Shown: one piece after another, positions 1 through 8,546 of the stretch | Position numbering within the stretch: the first letter of the stretch is position 1 | How the letters are laid out: each line of letters begins with the position of its first letter | The notes under the pieces: generated by a model | What the model was told of the DNA's origin: nothing | The model's database searches: none | What the model saw: the letters and a program-made list of their open reading frames with translations, nothing else | Source of the DNA: an uncultured Veillonellaceae bacterium | GTDB taxonomy: Bacteria; Bacillota; Negativicutes; Selenomonadales; Selenomonadaceae | Length of the DNA stretch: 64,000 bases | Reading direction: 5' to 3' | Assembly: GCA_900314825.1 (NCBI GenBank) | Contig: OMWS01000002.1 | Span: 1-64,000 of the forward strand | Position numbers and translations under genes: made by a program

Positions 1-345
1 CAGGTCATGAAGTTCTCGAAAGCGCTCGTCGCTGGTTCGTACGTCCTCGACGGCAAGATCTGCAACAACTCGAAGATCCGCATCATCCGCGACAACGTCG
101 AAATCTTTGACGGCGAGATCGATTCGCTGCGCCGCTTCAAGGACGAAGTCAAAGAAGTCGCTGCCGGCTACGAGTGCGGTATTTCCATCGTCGATTTCCG
201 CGATTTCAAGGAAGGCGACATCATCGAGCCGTACACGATGGAAGAGATCGAGACGAGCATCACCGAGGCGAACAAGGCCGCTGCGGCCAAGCGCGAGGCC
301 GAGGCCAAGGCAAAAGCAGAAGCAGAAAAAGCGGACGCTGAGTGA
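1..345 (+). CDS. infB: Translation initiation factor IF-2, C-terminal fragment
   Basis: The reading frame is open at the left edge, so only the last 114 residues are present. The piece matches the C-terminal beta-barrel domain of IF-2, which binds the formyl-methionine end of initiator t[17 protein letters not shown], then [21 protein letters not shown], then an ECGI segment and [14 protein letters not shown] (each short motif in order). The protein ends in a charged Ala/Lys/Glu-rich tail after residue [11 protein letters not shown]. The ATG at position 7 is an internal methionine and not the start. rbfA follows 32 bp downstream, the usual infB-rbfA order in the nusA operon. Confidence 0.95.
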   Translation, partial: QVMKFSKALVAGSYVLDGKICNNSKIRIIRDNVEIFDGEIDSLRRFKDEVKEVAAGYECGISIVDFRDFKEGDIIEPYTMEEIETSITEANKAAAAKREAEAKAKAEAEKADAE

Positions 346-377
346 TTTTTTTCGAAGAACTATGGGAGGTGGAAGGC

Positions 378-776
378 ATGAGCCAGCTTCGGGTCGAAAA
401 GGTCCAGGAGCTCATGAAACAGGAGATTTCCGAAATCATCCTGCGCGAACTCAAAGACCCGCGCATCGGCTTCGTGACGGTGACGTCTGTCGAATGCACG
501 GGCGATCTGCGCGAGGCAAAAATCTACGTGAGCCTCATGGGAAGCGAGCAGCAGGTGAAAGACTGCTGGCAGGGACTAGAGAGTTCCCTCGGCTTCATCC
601 GCCGCGAGATCGGCAAGCGCATCCGCTTGCGGTTCACGCCGGAGCTCACATTCGCGCTCGACAAGTCGCTCGACTACAGCGCGCACATCCAAGAACTCCT
701 TTTGAAAATCCAAAAAGAAGATGCGGAGCGTCATGCGTCCGCTTCTTCCGAATCAACGGCAACAGGAGACAACTAA
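378..776 (+). CDS. rbfA: 30S ribosome-binding factor A
   Basis: Predicted 132-residue cytoplasmic RbfA, a KH-fold protein that helps mature the 5' end of 16S rRNA and is needed for growth in the cold. Family features are the N-terminal RVEKVQELMKQEISEII helix, the DPRIGFVTVTSVECTGDL strand region and the IGKRIRLRFTPEL segment near residue 85. An upstream in-frame ATG at 342 exists, but ATG 378 is chosen because GGAGGTGG lies 6 bases before it and the family starts there. Lies between infB and nrnA; its TAA touches the ATG of nrnA, so the genes are probably translationally coupled. Confidence 0.95.
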   Translation: MSQLRVEKVQELMKQEISEIILRELKDPRIGFVTVTSVECTGDLREAKIYVSLMGSEQQVKDCWQGLESSLGFIRREIGKRIRLRFTPELTFALDKSLDYSAHIQELLLKIQKEDAERHASASSESTATGDN

Positions 777-1739
777 ATGAATTTGACATTGAGTGAAACA
801 GCGGCAGCGCTCCAAGATGCCAAGACGCTCGTGATCACGGCACATGTGAATCCCGATGGCGATGCCATCGGGAGCTCGCTCGGCCTCATGCACGTGCTGC
901 GGAGCCTTGGAAAAGATGTGACGGTTCTGCTCGATGATGATATCCCGGCGGGCTTTTCTGTCCTGCCGGGATATGATGCTATCCGGCGGTCCGTCGAAGG
1001 CGAGACCATCGACTGTGACCTCTTCGTCGTGCTCGACACGATGACGGACCGCATCGGCAAGGTCGCCGAGGCCGTCCGTGCGCCGCGCGTCCTCAACATC
1101 GATCATCATCACACGAACCCGGGAAATGACAAAGAAGACCTTTATCTCGACGCGACGCGCGCCGCGACATGCGAGATCATCTATGACCTTGCAAAAGAAA
1201 TGAATGTCGCCGTCTCGAAAGACGCGGCGATGTGCCTCTATACCGGCCTCGCGACGGATACGGGCTTTTTCCGTTTCTCGAATGCCGTTGCGCACACGTA
1301 TCGTGCAGCCGCTGATCTCATTGATGCGGGCGCACAGCCGAACGTCATTTCCGAAGCGCTCGAAATCAAACCGATGCAGACCGTCAAAGACCTCGGCGAA
1401 GCGCTCGCGCAGTTCGAGCTCTTTGCCGACGGCAAGGCCGCGGGCATTTTCCTCACGCAGGAACAGACGGCGCGCATGGCATCGACGGAGGCCTTCATCG
1501 GCCACATCCGCGTCATTGACGGCGTCGACGTCGCTGTCGTGCTGAAATGCAAAGAACCGAATGTCTGCCGCGTTTCCATGCGCTCGAAGCACGTCGATGT
1601 CAGCCGCATCGCGACGATGTATGACGGCGGCGGCCATATCCGCGCCGCCGGCTGCACGCTGAAGATGCCGTTTGAGCAAGCGAAGACAACGATTATGGCA
1701 GCGATTGAAACGGCCATCCGCGAGGGCTGGATCGCATGA
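777..1739 (+). CDS. nrnA: Bifunctional oligoribonuclease / PAP phosphatase (DHH family)
   Basis: 320-residue DHH/DHHA1 phosphoesterase. It degrades nano-RNAs of two to five nucleotides and hydrolyses 3'-phosphoadenosine 5'-phosphate to AMP. Visible motifs are HVNPDGDAIGSSLGL near residues 24-38 (metal ligands), the VVLDTMTDR aspartate, the eponymous DHHH triad in LNIDHHHTNPG (about 105-115), and the C-terminal DHHA1 signature GGGHIRAAG near residue 285. Starts immediately after the rbfA stop and overlaps truB by 4 bp (ATGA), as in many Firmicute infB operons. Confidence 0.93.
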   Translation: MNLTLSETAAALQDAKTLVITAHVNPDGDAIGSSLGLMHVLRSLGKDVTVLLDDDIPAGFSVLPGYDAIRRSVEGETIDCDLFVVLDTMTDRIGKVAEAVRAPRVLNIDHHHTNPGNDKEDLYLDATRAATCEIIYDLAKEMNVAVSKDAAMCLYTGLATDTGFFRFSNAVAHTYRAAADLIDAGAQPNVISEALEIKPMQTVKDLGEALAQFELFADGKAAGIFLTQEQTARMASTEAFIGHIRVIDGVDVAVVLKCKEPNVCRVSMRSKHVDVSRIATMYDGGGHIRAAGCTLKMPFEQAKTTIMAAIETAIREGWIA

Positions 1740-2677
1740 CGGCAACGCCAAAAGCAAAGCAGCAAGCAACGCCTTGCGGTTTCCTGAATGTCTTGAAGCC
1801 GCCGGGCATGAGCTCGCATGATATCGTGGGCTTGGTGCGTCGGTTGTTCCAGGTGAAAAAAGTCGGCCATGCGGGCACGCTCGATCCCGGGGCGGCGGGC
1901 GTGCTGCCCGTCGCGGTCGGGCGCGCCACGCGGCTCATCGAATACCTTGAGCACGCAGACAAATCGTATCGCGCCGAGCTCACGTTCGGCGTCGCGACGG
2001 ATTCCGGGGATACGAGCGGGAACGTTTTGGAGCGCTGCGACACGTTTGATATGCCGAGTAGAGATGTTGTCGAAGAAACGCTTGCACGCTTCCGCGGCGC
2101 GATCACGCAAGTGCCGCCCGCGCATTCCGCCATCAAGATCGGCGGGCGGCGGGCGTATGAGCTCGTGCGCGAAGGCAAGGCCGTGGACATCCCCGCGCGT
2201 CATGTCACGATCCATGCGTTGACGCTGGCAGGTTATGACGCAGCACGACATCGTCTGCTGCTTGACGTGGACTGTTCGAGTGGCACGTATATTCGCACGC
2301 TCTGCTTCGATATCGGGCGCGCGGTCGGCTTGCCGGCCGTCATGAGTTTTCTCGTGCGCACGCGCGTGGGTGCCTTTCAATTAAAGGATGCGTTAACGCT
2401 CGAAGAGCTTGCAGCAGCGGGTACGGATGCGTTGCTCGCACCAGAAACGATGCTTGCCGCACTTCCGCGTTACGACTTGCCTCCCGCACGTGCGACGTCG
2501 TTTGTCAACGGCCTTTCCACGCATGACTTCCATATTGCGCAGTTACCAAAGGAAGTTGCAATCGTACGCGTCTATGGGGACGGCGTGTTTCTTGGTATCG
2601 GCCGCATCAACCATGCAGGCGCGACCGTCACGCCAGAGAAGGTCGTTGCCGACCAGCAGCGCACATCCAACAAATAA
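1736..2677 (+). CDS. truB: tRNA pseudouridine-55 synthase
   Basis: 313-residue TruB, which isomerises uridine 55 in the T-loop of tRNAs to pseudouridine. The catalytic aspartate is Asp50 in VGHAGTLDPGA; KPPGMSSHD before it and YIRTLCFDIG near residue 180 are further family motifs. A C-terminal PUA-like segment follows (RATSFVNGLSTHD onwards). Starts 4 bp inside nrnA (ATGA overlap). The N-terminal dozen residues before GFLNVLKPPG are slightly longer than typical. Confidence 0.95.
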   Translation: MTATPKAKQQATPCGFLNVLKPPGMSSHDIVGLVRRLFQVKKVGHAGTLDPGAAGVLPVAVGRATRLIEYLEHADKSYRAELTFGVATDSGDTSGNVLERCDTFDMPSRDVVEETLARFRGAITQVPPAHSAIKIGGRRAYELVREGKAVDIPARHVTIHALTLAGYDAARHRLLLDVDCSSGTYIRTLCFDIGRAVGLPAVMSFLVRTRVGAFQLKDALTLEELAAAGTDALLAPETMLAALPRYDLPPARATSFVNGLSTHDFHIAQLPKEVAIVRVYGDGVFLGIGRINHAGATVTPEKVVADQQRTSNK

Positions 2678-2694
2678 CTTAGGAGCCTGAATTT

Positions 2695-3624
2695 ATGCAG
2701 GTTTATCATAAACTCAAAGATTTTACGAAACAATTTCCACGTGTCGCGATCGCGCTCGGGATGTTCGACGGCGTCCACATCGGACACCAGAGCATCATCC
2801 GCCGCGCCGTCGAGCTTGCAGGTGTAGACGGCACGAGCGCGGTGTTTACGTTCAGCAATCATCCGATGTCTGTGCTGTCGCCCGCGCACATGCCGCTCCA
2901 GATCGGTACGGAAGCGCTGAAAGCGCAGCAAGCGGAGGAGCTTGGCGTCGACCTCTTCGTCAGCATCCCGTTCACGCGGGACTTCGCGCAGCGTACGCCG
3001 GAAGAATTTCTCGCGCTCTTGCGTGAGGACTTCGCGCCGCGCTACGTCGTCACGGGGCCGAACTATACGTTTGGCCAGAAAGGACGCGGCACGCAGCGCC
3101 AGCTCTTGCGCGAAGGCAGCGACTATGGCTTCCAAGCAGAAATCTGCCCCGCGATTTTGCGGGATGGCCGCCCCGTGAGCTCGACGCGCATCCGCGCCTT
3201 GATCGCGGACGGCAATCTCGCAGAGGCAAATGATTTCCTCGGCCATCCGTTCCGCGTCATCGAGCGCGTCATCCACGGCGACCGCCGCGGCCGCACGATC
3301 GGCTTCCCGACGGCGAACCTGCCGATCGGCGCGCACGCGGCCATGCTGCCGAATGGTGCGTATGCCGTGCGCGTGCGCGTCGGAGCCGCGTGGTATGGCG
3401 GCATGGCGAACATCGGCAGCAATCCGACGTTTGACGGCACGAACCGCCGCATCGAGGCAAACATCGCAGCGTTCGATGACGATCTTTATGATCAAGAGAT
3501 CACGGTGGATTTCCTCGCGAAGCTCCGCGACGAGCAAAAATTTTCATCCGCCCTCGAGCTCGTGCGCCAGCTCAAGAAAGATCAGGCGAATGCGGAAAAA
3601 ATTTGGCGCGGCGCGTTGTCTTGA
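2695..3624 (+). CDS. ribF: Bifunctional riboflavin kinase / FAD synthetase
   Basis: 309-residue RibF, which phosphorylates riboflavin to FMN and adenylylates FMN to FAD. The N-terminal nucleotidyltransferase domain shows GMFDGVHIGHQ (about residues 22-32) and FTFSNHP; the C-terminal flavokinase domain begins near RVIERVIHGDRRGRTIGFPTANL and contains IGSNPTFDG. Preceded by AGGAGCC 9 bp before the ATG and 17 bp after truB, so it belongs to the same operon. No FMN riboswitch is visible because the gene sits inside the infB operon. Confidence 0.95.
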   Translation: MQVYHKLKDFTKQFPRVAIALGMFDGVHIGHQSIIRRAVELAGVDGTSAVFTFSNHPMSVLSPAHMPLQIGTEALKAQQAEELGVDLFVSIPFTRDFAQRTPEEFLALLREDFAPRYVVTGPNYTFGQKGRGTQRQLLREGSDYGFQAEICPAILRDGRPVSSTRIRALIADGNLAEANDFLGHPFRVIERVIHGDRRGRTIGFPTANLPIGAHAAMLPNGAYAVRVRVGAAWYGGMANIGSNPTFDGTNRRIEANIAAFDDDLYDQEITVDFLAKLRDEQKFSSALELVRQLKKDQANAEKIWRGALS

Positions 3625-3627
3625 TGC

Positions 3628-3656
3628 TTGCACAGAAGTGCATCTTGTGGTATACT
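3628..3656 (+). promoter_or_regulatory. Sigma-A type promoter of rpsO
   Basis: TTGCAC (3628-3633) and TATACT (3651-3656) are separated by 17 bp, right after the ribF stop. The predicted leader of about 80 nt before rpsO contains a GC-rich segment (GACTCCAGCCG ... TTGCCGCTGGCG). Such leaders bind S15 for autoregulation in several bacteria, but no specific published S15-leader class was recognised here. Confidence 0.7.
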
Positions 3657-3746
3657 GCCTAATGTTTGAGACCACGGCACAGATTCCGGCGACTCCAGCC
3701 GTTTCCTTGCCGCTGGCGCATTTTTTAGAAACAGGAGGCTTTTCAC

Positions 3747-4025
3747 ATGCTGACGCAAGAAGCAAAACAGGAAATCATGGCAAAGTACGCGGTCCACGAG
3801 GGCGACACGGGCTCGCCAGAGGTGCAGATCGCCGTTCTGACGGCGCGCATCCAGTACCTCACGGATCATCTGAAGGTCCACAAGAAGGATCATCATTCCC
3901 GTCGCGGCCTGCTGAAGATGGTCGGCCATCGCCGCCGTCTTCTCAGCTACCTCTACAAGAAGGACATCGAGCGTTACCGCGCCATCATCGCAAAGCTCAA
4001 CCTCCGTTCCACGGTCGAGCGCTGA
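3747..4025 (+). CDS. rpsO: 30S ribosomal protein S15
   Basis: 92-residue S15, a primary 16S rRNA-binding protein of the small subunit platform. Highly conserved motifs are [25 protein letters not shown] and [12 protein letters not shown]. It is a few residues longer than the usual 88-89. Strong ribosome binding site ACAGGAGG 9 bp upstream. Monocistronic by its own promoter (3628) and terminator (4049). Confidence 0.98.
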   Translation: MLTQEAKQEIMAKYAVHEGDTGSPEVQIAVLTARIQYLTDHLKVHKKDHHSRRGLLKMVGHRRRLLSYLYKKDIERYRAIIAKLNLRSTVER

Positions 4026-4048
4026 TTGCGAACATCGAACATCCTTTC

Positions 4049-4084
4049 GAGGCTGCTGTACGAAATCGTGCAGCAGCCTTTTTC
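4049..4084 (+). terminator. Rho-independent terminator of rpsO
   Basis: Stem GGCTGCTG/CAGCAGCC, extended inward by ACGA/TCGT around an AA loop, followed by TTTTT. Confidence 0.92.
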
Positions 4085-4162
4085 TGTGGCTTTCCGTTGA
4101 CAAGCGGCGCGTTTTCCATTAGCATAAAATGGATTGTTTGATTTTTGCGAAAGGAGACGATC

Positions 4163-5782
4163 ATGCTCCGCATCACGAATGTTTCCGTTCCATTGGATGA
4201 AACGTCTGAAACGTCGTCACTCGCGGCGGTCGCGGCGCGGCGCTTGCGTGTGACGGCGCAGGACATCGCGTCCGTCGCGATCGTGCGCAAGACGCTCGAC
4301 GCGCGGCGGTATCACGGCGCGCCGATTGCGTTCATCTATACGCTTGACGTTCTGTTACAAGACGCGAAAGTGGAAAAACGAATCCTCTCGCGTTTGCGCA
4401 AAGACAAGCACGTTGCGCTATGGCAAGAGCAACCGCACGAGCCCGTGCCGAGTTGTCCGCTCGCGGACGGCGAGCGTCGTCCCGTCGTCGTGGGTTTCGG
4501 CCCGGCCGGGATGTTTGCGGCGCTGACGCTGGCGCGGGCGGGTAGGTGTCCGCTCGTCTTGGAGCGCGGGCAGGATGTCGACACGCGCCATAAAGATATC
4601 GAACGCTTTTGGCGTGGCGGCGCGTTCTCACCGCAGTCAAACGTCCAGTTCGGCGAGGGCGGAGCAGGGACGTTTTCGGACGGCAAGCTTACGACGCGGT
4701 CGAATGATCCGCACATCGCGGACGTGATTGAAGCGTTCATTGCCGCGGGGGCGCCGGAAGAAATCCGTTACCTGCACAAGCCGCATATCGGCACGGATTT
4801 GCTTAGGACAATCGTCAAGAACATCCGCGAAGAAATCAAGCGCCTCGGCGGCGAGGTTCGCTTCTGTGCACAGGTCACAAGTTTGGAGTTGGCTGGTGGC
4901 GAACTTTCCGCGTTAATCGTCAACGGCGAGGAACGGATTGCAACGGATACCGCATTCTTCGGCATCGGCCACTCGGCGCGTGATACGTACGCGATGCTCT
5001 ATGCGCAAGGCATTCAGATGGAGGCGAAAGCCTTTGCCATCGGTGTGCGCATCGAACATCCGCAAACCTTCATCGACCGTGCGCAATATGGTGTGGACGC
5101 AGGCGATCCGCGGTTGCCCGTCGCTGATTATGCGCTGACGTTTCAAGACCGCGTGACGGGGCGCGGGGCGTATTCCTTCTGCATGTGCCCAGGCGGTCAT
5201 GTCGTCGCGGCGGCGTCAGAAACGGGGCGCGTCGTGACGAATGGCATGAGCGATTACGCGCGCGATTCCGGCGTGGCAAATGCGGCGCTGCTCGTGCAGG
5301 TCACGCCAGAGGATTTCGGCGCGGGCGTGCTCGGCGGCATCGCGTTCCAGAGGAAATACGAATCGCTCGCCTATGAAATCGCGGGGCGCAACTATTTCGC
5401 GCCCGTGCAATCGGTTGGCGATTTCCTCACGGGGAAACATGGCAGCACGGATTTCCTCGTTGCGCCGTCGTACCGTCCCGGCATTACGCCGTGCGACTTG
5501 CACGATTGTTTGCCTGATGTCGTGACCGCAACGCTCACGCACGCCTTGCCCCACTTCGGCAAGAAAATCCCCGGCTTTGACGCGCCCGATGTGCCGATGA
5601 CGGGCATCGAGACGCGTTCGTCGGCACCGTGCCGCATCGTGCGCGACCGCACGACGTTCGTCGCGGCGAAAACGCCCGGCATTTACCCGATTGGCGAGGG
5701 CGCGGGCTATGCGGGCGGCATCATGAGTGCGGCCGTCGATGGAATGAAAGCGGTGTTGGCGCACCTTTCATCATTGCTTTGA
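4163..5782 (+). CDS. FAD-dependent dehydrogenase (COG2509-like)
   Basis: 539-residue soluble flavoprotein. After an N-terminal domain of about 100 residues comes a Rossmann dinucleotide-binding motif VVVGFGPAGMFAAL (about residues 108-121). It is followed by FGEGGAGTFSDGKLTTR and, near the C-terminus, GEGAGYAGGIMSAAVDG, all typical of the COG2509 group of predicted FAD dehydrogenases. The physiological substrate of this family is unknown. ATG 4163 is preferred over a TTG at 4145 because AAGGAG lies 6 bp before it. Stands alone between the rpsO terminator and glmM. Confidence 0.82.
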   Translation: MLRITNVSVPLDETSETSSLAAVAARRLRVTAQDIASVAIVRKTLDARRYHGAPIAFIYTLDVLLQDAKVEKRILSRLRKDKHVALWQEQPHEPVPSCPLADGERRPVVVGFGPAGMFAALTLARAGRCPLVLERGQDVDTRHKDIERFWRGGAFSPQSNVQFGEGGAGTFSDGKLTTRSNDPHIADVIEAFIAAGAPEEIRYLHKPHIGTDLLRTIVKNIREEIKRLGGEVRFCAQVTSLELAGGELSALIVNGEERIATDTAFFGIGHSARDTYAMLYAQGIQMEAKAFAIGVRIEHPQTFIDRAQYGVDAGDPRLPVADYALTFQDRVTGRGAYSFCMCPGGHVVAAASETGRVVTNGMSDYARDSGVANAALLVQVTPEDFGAGVLGGIAFQRKYESLAYEIAGRNYFAPVQSVGDFLTGKHGSTDFLVAPSYRPGITPCDLHDCLPDVVTATLTHALPHFGKKIPGFDAPDVPMTGIETRSSAPCRIVRDRTTFVAAKTPGIYPIGEGAGYAGGIMSAAVDGMKAVLAHLSSLL

Positions 5783-5799
5783 AGATATTCCAATATCTT
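5782..5799. other. Perfect 8-bp inverted repeat between the FAD dehydrogenase and glmM
   Basis: AAGATATT-CC-AATATCTT, starting on the last base of the upstream stop codon. It lies in the only AT-rich stretch of the neighbourhood and could be an operator or a small hairpin. There is no T-run, so it is a poor terminator. No clear sigma-A promoter for glmM was identified beside it. Confidence 0.45.
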
Positions 5800-5852
5800 G
5801 AAATATAGAAACAACATAACGTTTTCAGAAGTTTTAGGGAGGAAAAATTTCC

Positions 5853-7199
5853 ATGGCAAGACTTTTTGGAACGGACGGCGTCCGCGGAGAAGCGAATGTG
5901 ACGCTGCTGCCGGAGATGGCGTATCGCCTCGGCCGCGCAGCGACGCTGTATTTCGGCAAGGAAGACGAGCAGCCGCTCATCCTCATCGGCCGTGACACGC
6001 GCATTTCTGGCGAGATGCTGGAAGCGGCGCTGACGGCGGGCATCTGCTCGGCAGGCGGCCGCGCCATGCTCGCGGGCGTCATCCCGACGCCGGCCGTCGC
6101 GTATCTCGCGCGCCGTCACAAAGCGAAAGCGGGCATCGTGATCTCGGCCTCACACAACCCGTTCCACGACAACGGCATCAAGTTCTTCGGCGGCGACGGT
6201 TATAAATTACCCGACGCCGTCGAGGACGAACTCGAGGCCATCGTGCACCAGCTCGAACAGAATGACACGCTGGCGCGTCCGTCGGGCGACAAGGTCGGCC
6301 ACATCGAGTACCGTACGGATCTCTTGAACCAGTACATCGAGTTCGTGCTTTCGACGTGCAAAGAACGCTTCGATGGCATGAACATCGTGCTTGACTGCGC
6401 GAACGGCGCGTCCTACCAGGTCATGCCGCGCGTGCTGCGCGAGCTCGGCGCGAAGGTCAAAGTCATCCACGCGCTGCCGAATGGCGTGAACATCAACGAC
6501 AAGTGCGGCTCGACGCATCTCGAGTCGCTGCAGCGCACGGTGCTCGAGACGCATGCGGATTTTGGCATCGCGCATGACGGCGACGCCGATCGTTGCCTCT
6601 GTGTCGACGAGAAAGGCCAGATCATCGACGGCGACCACATCCTCATCATGTGCGCGCAGGACATGATCAAAGCGGGCACGCTGCCGTACAATACGGTCGT
6701 CACGACGGTCATGGCGAACATCGGCTTTCACAAGGCCATCAAGGCGGCGGGCGGCCGCGCCGAGATTACGCAGGTCGGCGACCGCTACGTGCTCGAAAAC
6801 ATGCTGAAGAACGGCTACAAGATCGGCGGCGAGCAGTCCGGCCACATCATTTTCACGGACTACAGCACGACGGGCGACGGTCCGATCACGGCGCTGCAGG
6901 TGCTCTCGTCGCTGAAGCGCAGCGGCCGCAAGGCATCCGATCTCACGAATCTCATGACGACGTATCCGCAGCTCCTCGTGAATGTGAAAGTCGCAACGAA
7001 AGACGGATGGAAGACGAATGAAGCCATCAAGGCAGCCATCAAGAAGGGCGAAGAAGAGCTCGGCGGCGACGGCCGCATCCTCGTGCGTCCGTCCGGCACG
7101 GAGCCGCTGATCCGCGTCATGGCCGAAGGCCCCGACCAGGCGCAGCTTGATACGATTTGCAACGCCATTGCTGACGTCGTCAAAAAGGAGCAGGGCTGA
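5853..7199 (+). CDS. glmM: Phosphoglucosamine mutase
   Basis: 448-residue GlmM, which converts glucosamine-6-phosphate to glucosamine-1-phosphate for UDP-GlcNAc and peptidoglycan synthesis. Features: MARLFGTDGVRGEAN at the N-terminus, the phosphoserine loop ISASHNPFHDNG (about residues 98-109), the metal loop DGDADRCL (about 240) and the phosphate-binding RPSGTEPLIRVM near the C-terminus. Ribosome binding site GGGAGG lies 11 bp before the ATG. Its stop overlaps the start of cbiK by one base. Confidence 0.97.
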   Translation: MARLFGTDGVRGEANVTLLPEMAYRLGRAATLYFGKEDEQPLILIGRDTRISGEMLEAALTAGICSAGGRAMLAGVIPTPAVAYLARRHKAKAGIVISASHNPFHDNGIKFFGGDGYKLPDAVEDELEAIVHQLEQNDTLARPSGDKVGHIEYRTDLLNQYIEFVLSTCKERFDGMNIVLDCANGASYQVMPRVLRELGAKVKVIHALPNGVNINDKCGSTHLESLQRTVLETHADFGIAHDGDADRCLCVDEKGQIIDGDHILIMCAQDMIKAGTLPYNTVVTTVMANIGFHKAIKAAGGRAEITQVGDRYVLENMLKNGYKIGGEQSGHIIFTDYSTTGDGPITALQVLSSLKRSGRKASDLTNLMTTYPQLLVNVKVATKDGWKTNEAIKAAIKKGEEELGGDGRILVRPSGTEPLIRVMAEGPDQAQLDTICNAIADVVKKEQG

Positions 7200-7984
7200 T
7201 GCGTCCCGTCATCATCCTCGCGAGTTTCGGCGTGCGCGACAAGGAAACGCGCGCGTGCACGATTGACAGCATCGCGTATGATTTGAAAAAGCGGTTCAAA
7301 GATTACGACATCGTTCAGGCGTTCACGTCGGCCTTCTTGCGCAAAAAAATTGCGGCAGACGAAGGCGTGACGATTCCTTCGTTAGAGGAAACACTGGAAA
7401 AGCTCGCAAACGACGGCTGTCCGAAAGTCTTGATCCTGCCGACGCATCTGACGGCAGGTGAGGAGTACGAAAAGAAAATCCGCGCAGCTTACGAAGTATA
7501 TGCGGATCGCCTCGCAGACGTGCGCCTTGCAGGCCCGGTCTTCGAAAAGCCTGTGGACAACCAGCGCGTGCTGATGGCGCTCTTGCTCGACCTCCATGTC
7601 CACCCGGGCGAAGAGCTCGTGCTCATGGGCCATGGCTCGCCGCACACGCACAATCCCGTCTACGACAGCTTGCAAGCGTACATCGATGGCGAAGGCTTGC
7701 CAATCCACGTCGGCGTGCTCGAGCCGTCCGACCGTCCGAACTTCGATGACGTGCTCGCGCGTCTCGAGAAAACCGGTCACAAGCAAATTTTGCTCGCGCC
7801 GTTGCTGCTCACGGGCGGCACGCATGTGCAAGAGGATCTGGTAGGGGATGGCGAGGCGTCCTGGAAATCACGGCTCACAGCGGCAGGTTACGACGTGCGC
7901 GTGAGCCTGTATGGCCTCGGCGAATACCCGGCGTTCCGAGCGCTGTATGTGAAGCGTGCCGAGCGGATGCTCGGCGAAGCATAA
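7199..7984 (+). CDS. cbiK: Sirohydrochlorin cobaltochelatase, CbiK type
   Basis: 261-residue class II chelatase that inserts Co2+ into sirohydrochlorin in anaerobic B12 synthesis. The residues that form the metal site in Salmonella CbiK appear at matching places: Glu89 (GEEYE), His145 (MGHGSPHTHN) and His209 (GGTHVQED). No signal peptide, so a cytoplasmic enzyme. It begins on the last base of glmM. No other cob/cbi gene and no cobalamin riboswitch is nearby; a link to the decarboxylase genes that follow is only positional. Confidence 0.88.
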   Translation: MRPVIILASFGVRDKETRACTIDSIAYDLKKRFKDYDIVQAFTSAFLRKKIAADEGVTIPSLEETLEKLANDGCPKVLILPTHLTAGEEYEKKIRAAYEVYADRLADVRLAGPVFEKPVDNQRVLMALLLDLHVHPGEELVLMGHGSPHTHNPVYDSLQAYIDGEGLPIHVGVLEPSDRPNFDDVLARLEKTGHKQILLAPLLLTGGTHVQEDLVGDGEASWKSRLTAAGYDVRVSLYGLGEYPAFRALYVKRAERMLGEA

Positions 7985-8078
7985 CTCATTGTTATCAATT
8001 TGCCGAAAATAGTCTACAATAACTTTTGTGCATAATTGAAATGCTAAGAAAATATTTCAAATTGTGCAAACAAAAATC

Positions 8079-8126
8079 TATAATAGAGTCTGTATGAGCT
8101 ATGAGGTCGAAAAGCATCTCATAGCC
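8079..8126 (+). promoter_or_regulatory. Putative promoter -10 and leader hairpin of oadG-oadB
   Basis: In the AT-rich 194-bp gap after cbiK, TATAAT (8079-8084) has TTCAAA 17 bp upstream (8056-8061), a weak -35. The predicted leader then forms a hairpin with GCTATGAG (8098-8105) pairing with CTCATAGC (8118-8125) over a 12-nt loop. A further inverted pair, ATTTCAAAT (8054) and ATTTGAAAT (8151), brackets the region. No known riboswitch was recognised. Confidence 0.5.
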
Positions 8127-8178
8127 CAAGCAATTTTTCCATTCTATGATATTTGAAATTCCAAAATGAGGTGAGTGT

Positions 8179-8526
8179 ATGTCAGAACCCGTTACGACAA
8201 ACCCCTTTATCATCATGCTGATCAACATGACGGTCGTCTTTGCCGTCCTGATCGCTCTGGGGCTCGTCATCAACCTGATCCACTACGTCGATCCGACGAA
8301 GCCGAAAGAGGAGAAGGAAGCGCCGAAGGCAGCTCCCGCAGCGCCTGCCCCTGCACCTGCTCCCGTCGTGGAGGAAGGCGTGCCGCAGGAAGTCGTCGCC
8401 GTCATCGCCGCTGCGCTCATGAGCTATGGCTATGGGCCGCAGCAGATCCGCGCCGTGCGTCCGATCGAGCGCAATGGCTGGAAGCGTTCCGGCCGCACGT
8501 TCGGCGTCACGCAGACGCTTGACTGA
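8179..8526 (+). CDS. oadG: Na+-translocating decarboxylase gamma subunit (OadG family)
   Basis: 115-residue small membrane subunit. One N-terminal transmembrane helix (about residues 10-32, [20 protein letters not shown]) is followed by a charged, Pro/Ala-rich linker and a C-terminal domain [19 protein letters not shown]...IRAVRPI. That last part resembles the C-terminal domain of OadG and the delta/epsilon chains of methylmalonyl-CoA decarboxylase. It anchors the carboxyltransferase to the beta subunit. Start supported by GAGGTGAG. Directly followed by oadB; no alpha subunit or biotin carrier lies alongside. Confidence 0.85.
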   Translation: MSEPVTTNPFIIMLINMTVVFAVLIALGLVINLIHYVDPTKPKEEKEAPKAAPAAPAPAPAPVVEEGVPQEVVAVIAAALMSYGYGPQQIRAVRPIERNGWKRSGRTFGVTQTLD

Positions 8527-8546
8527 GCGGGAAGGGAGGAAACACC

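Noticed and set aside
753-2380. Long minus-strand frames across nrnA and truB
   Set aside because: Arg/Ala/His-rich shadow frames without ribosome binding sites; the plus-strand genes are well conserved families.
7985-8178. Cobalamin riboswitch after cbiK
   Set aside because: AT-rich, without the B12-box; the hairpin is a simple inverted repeat.
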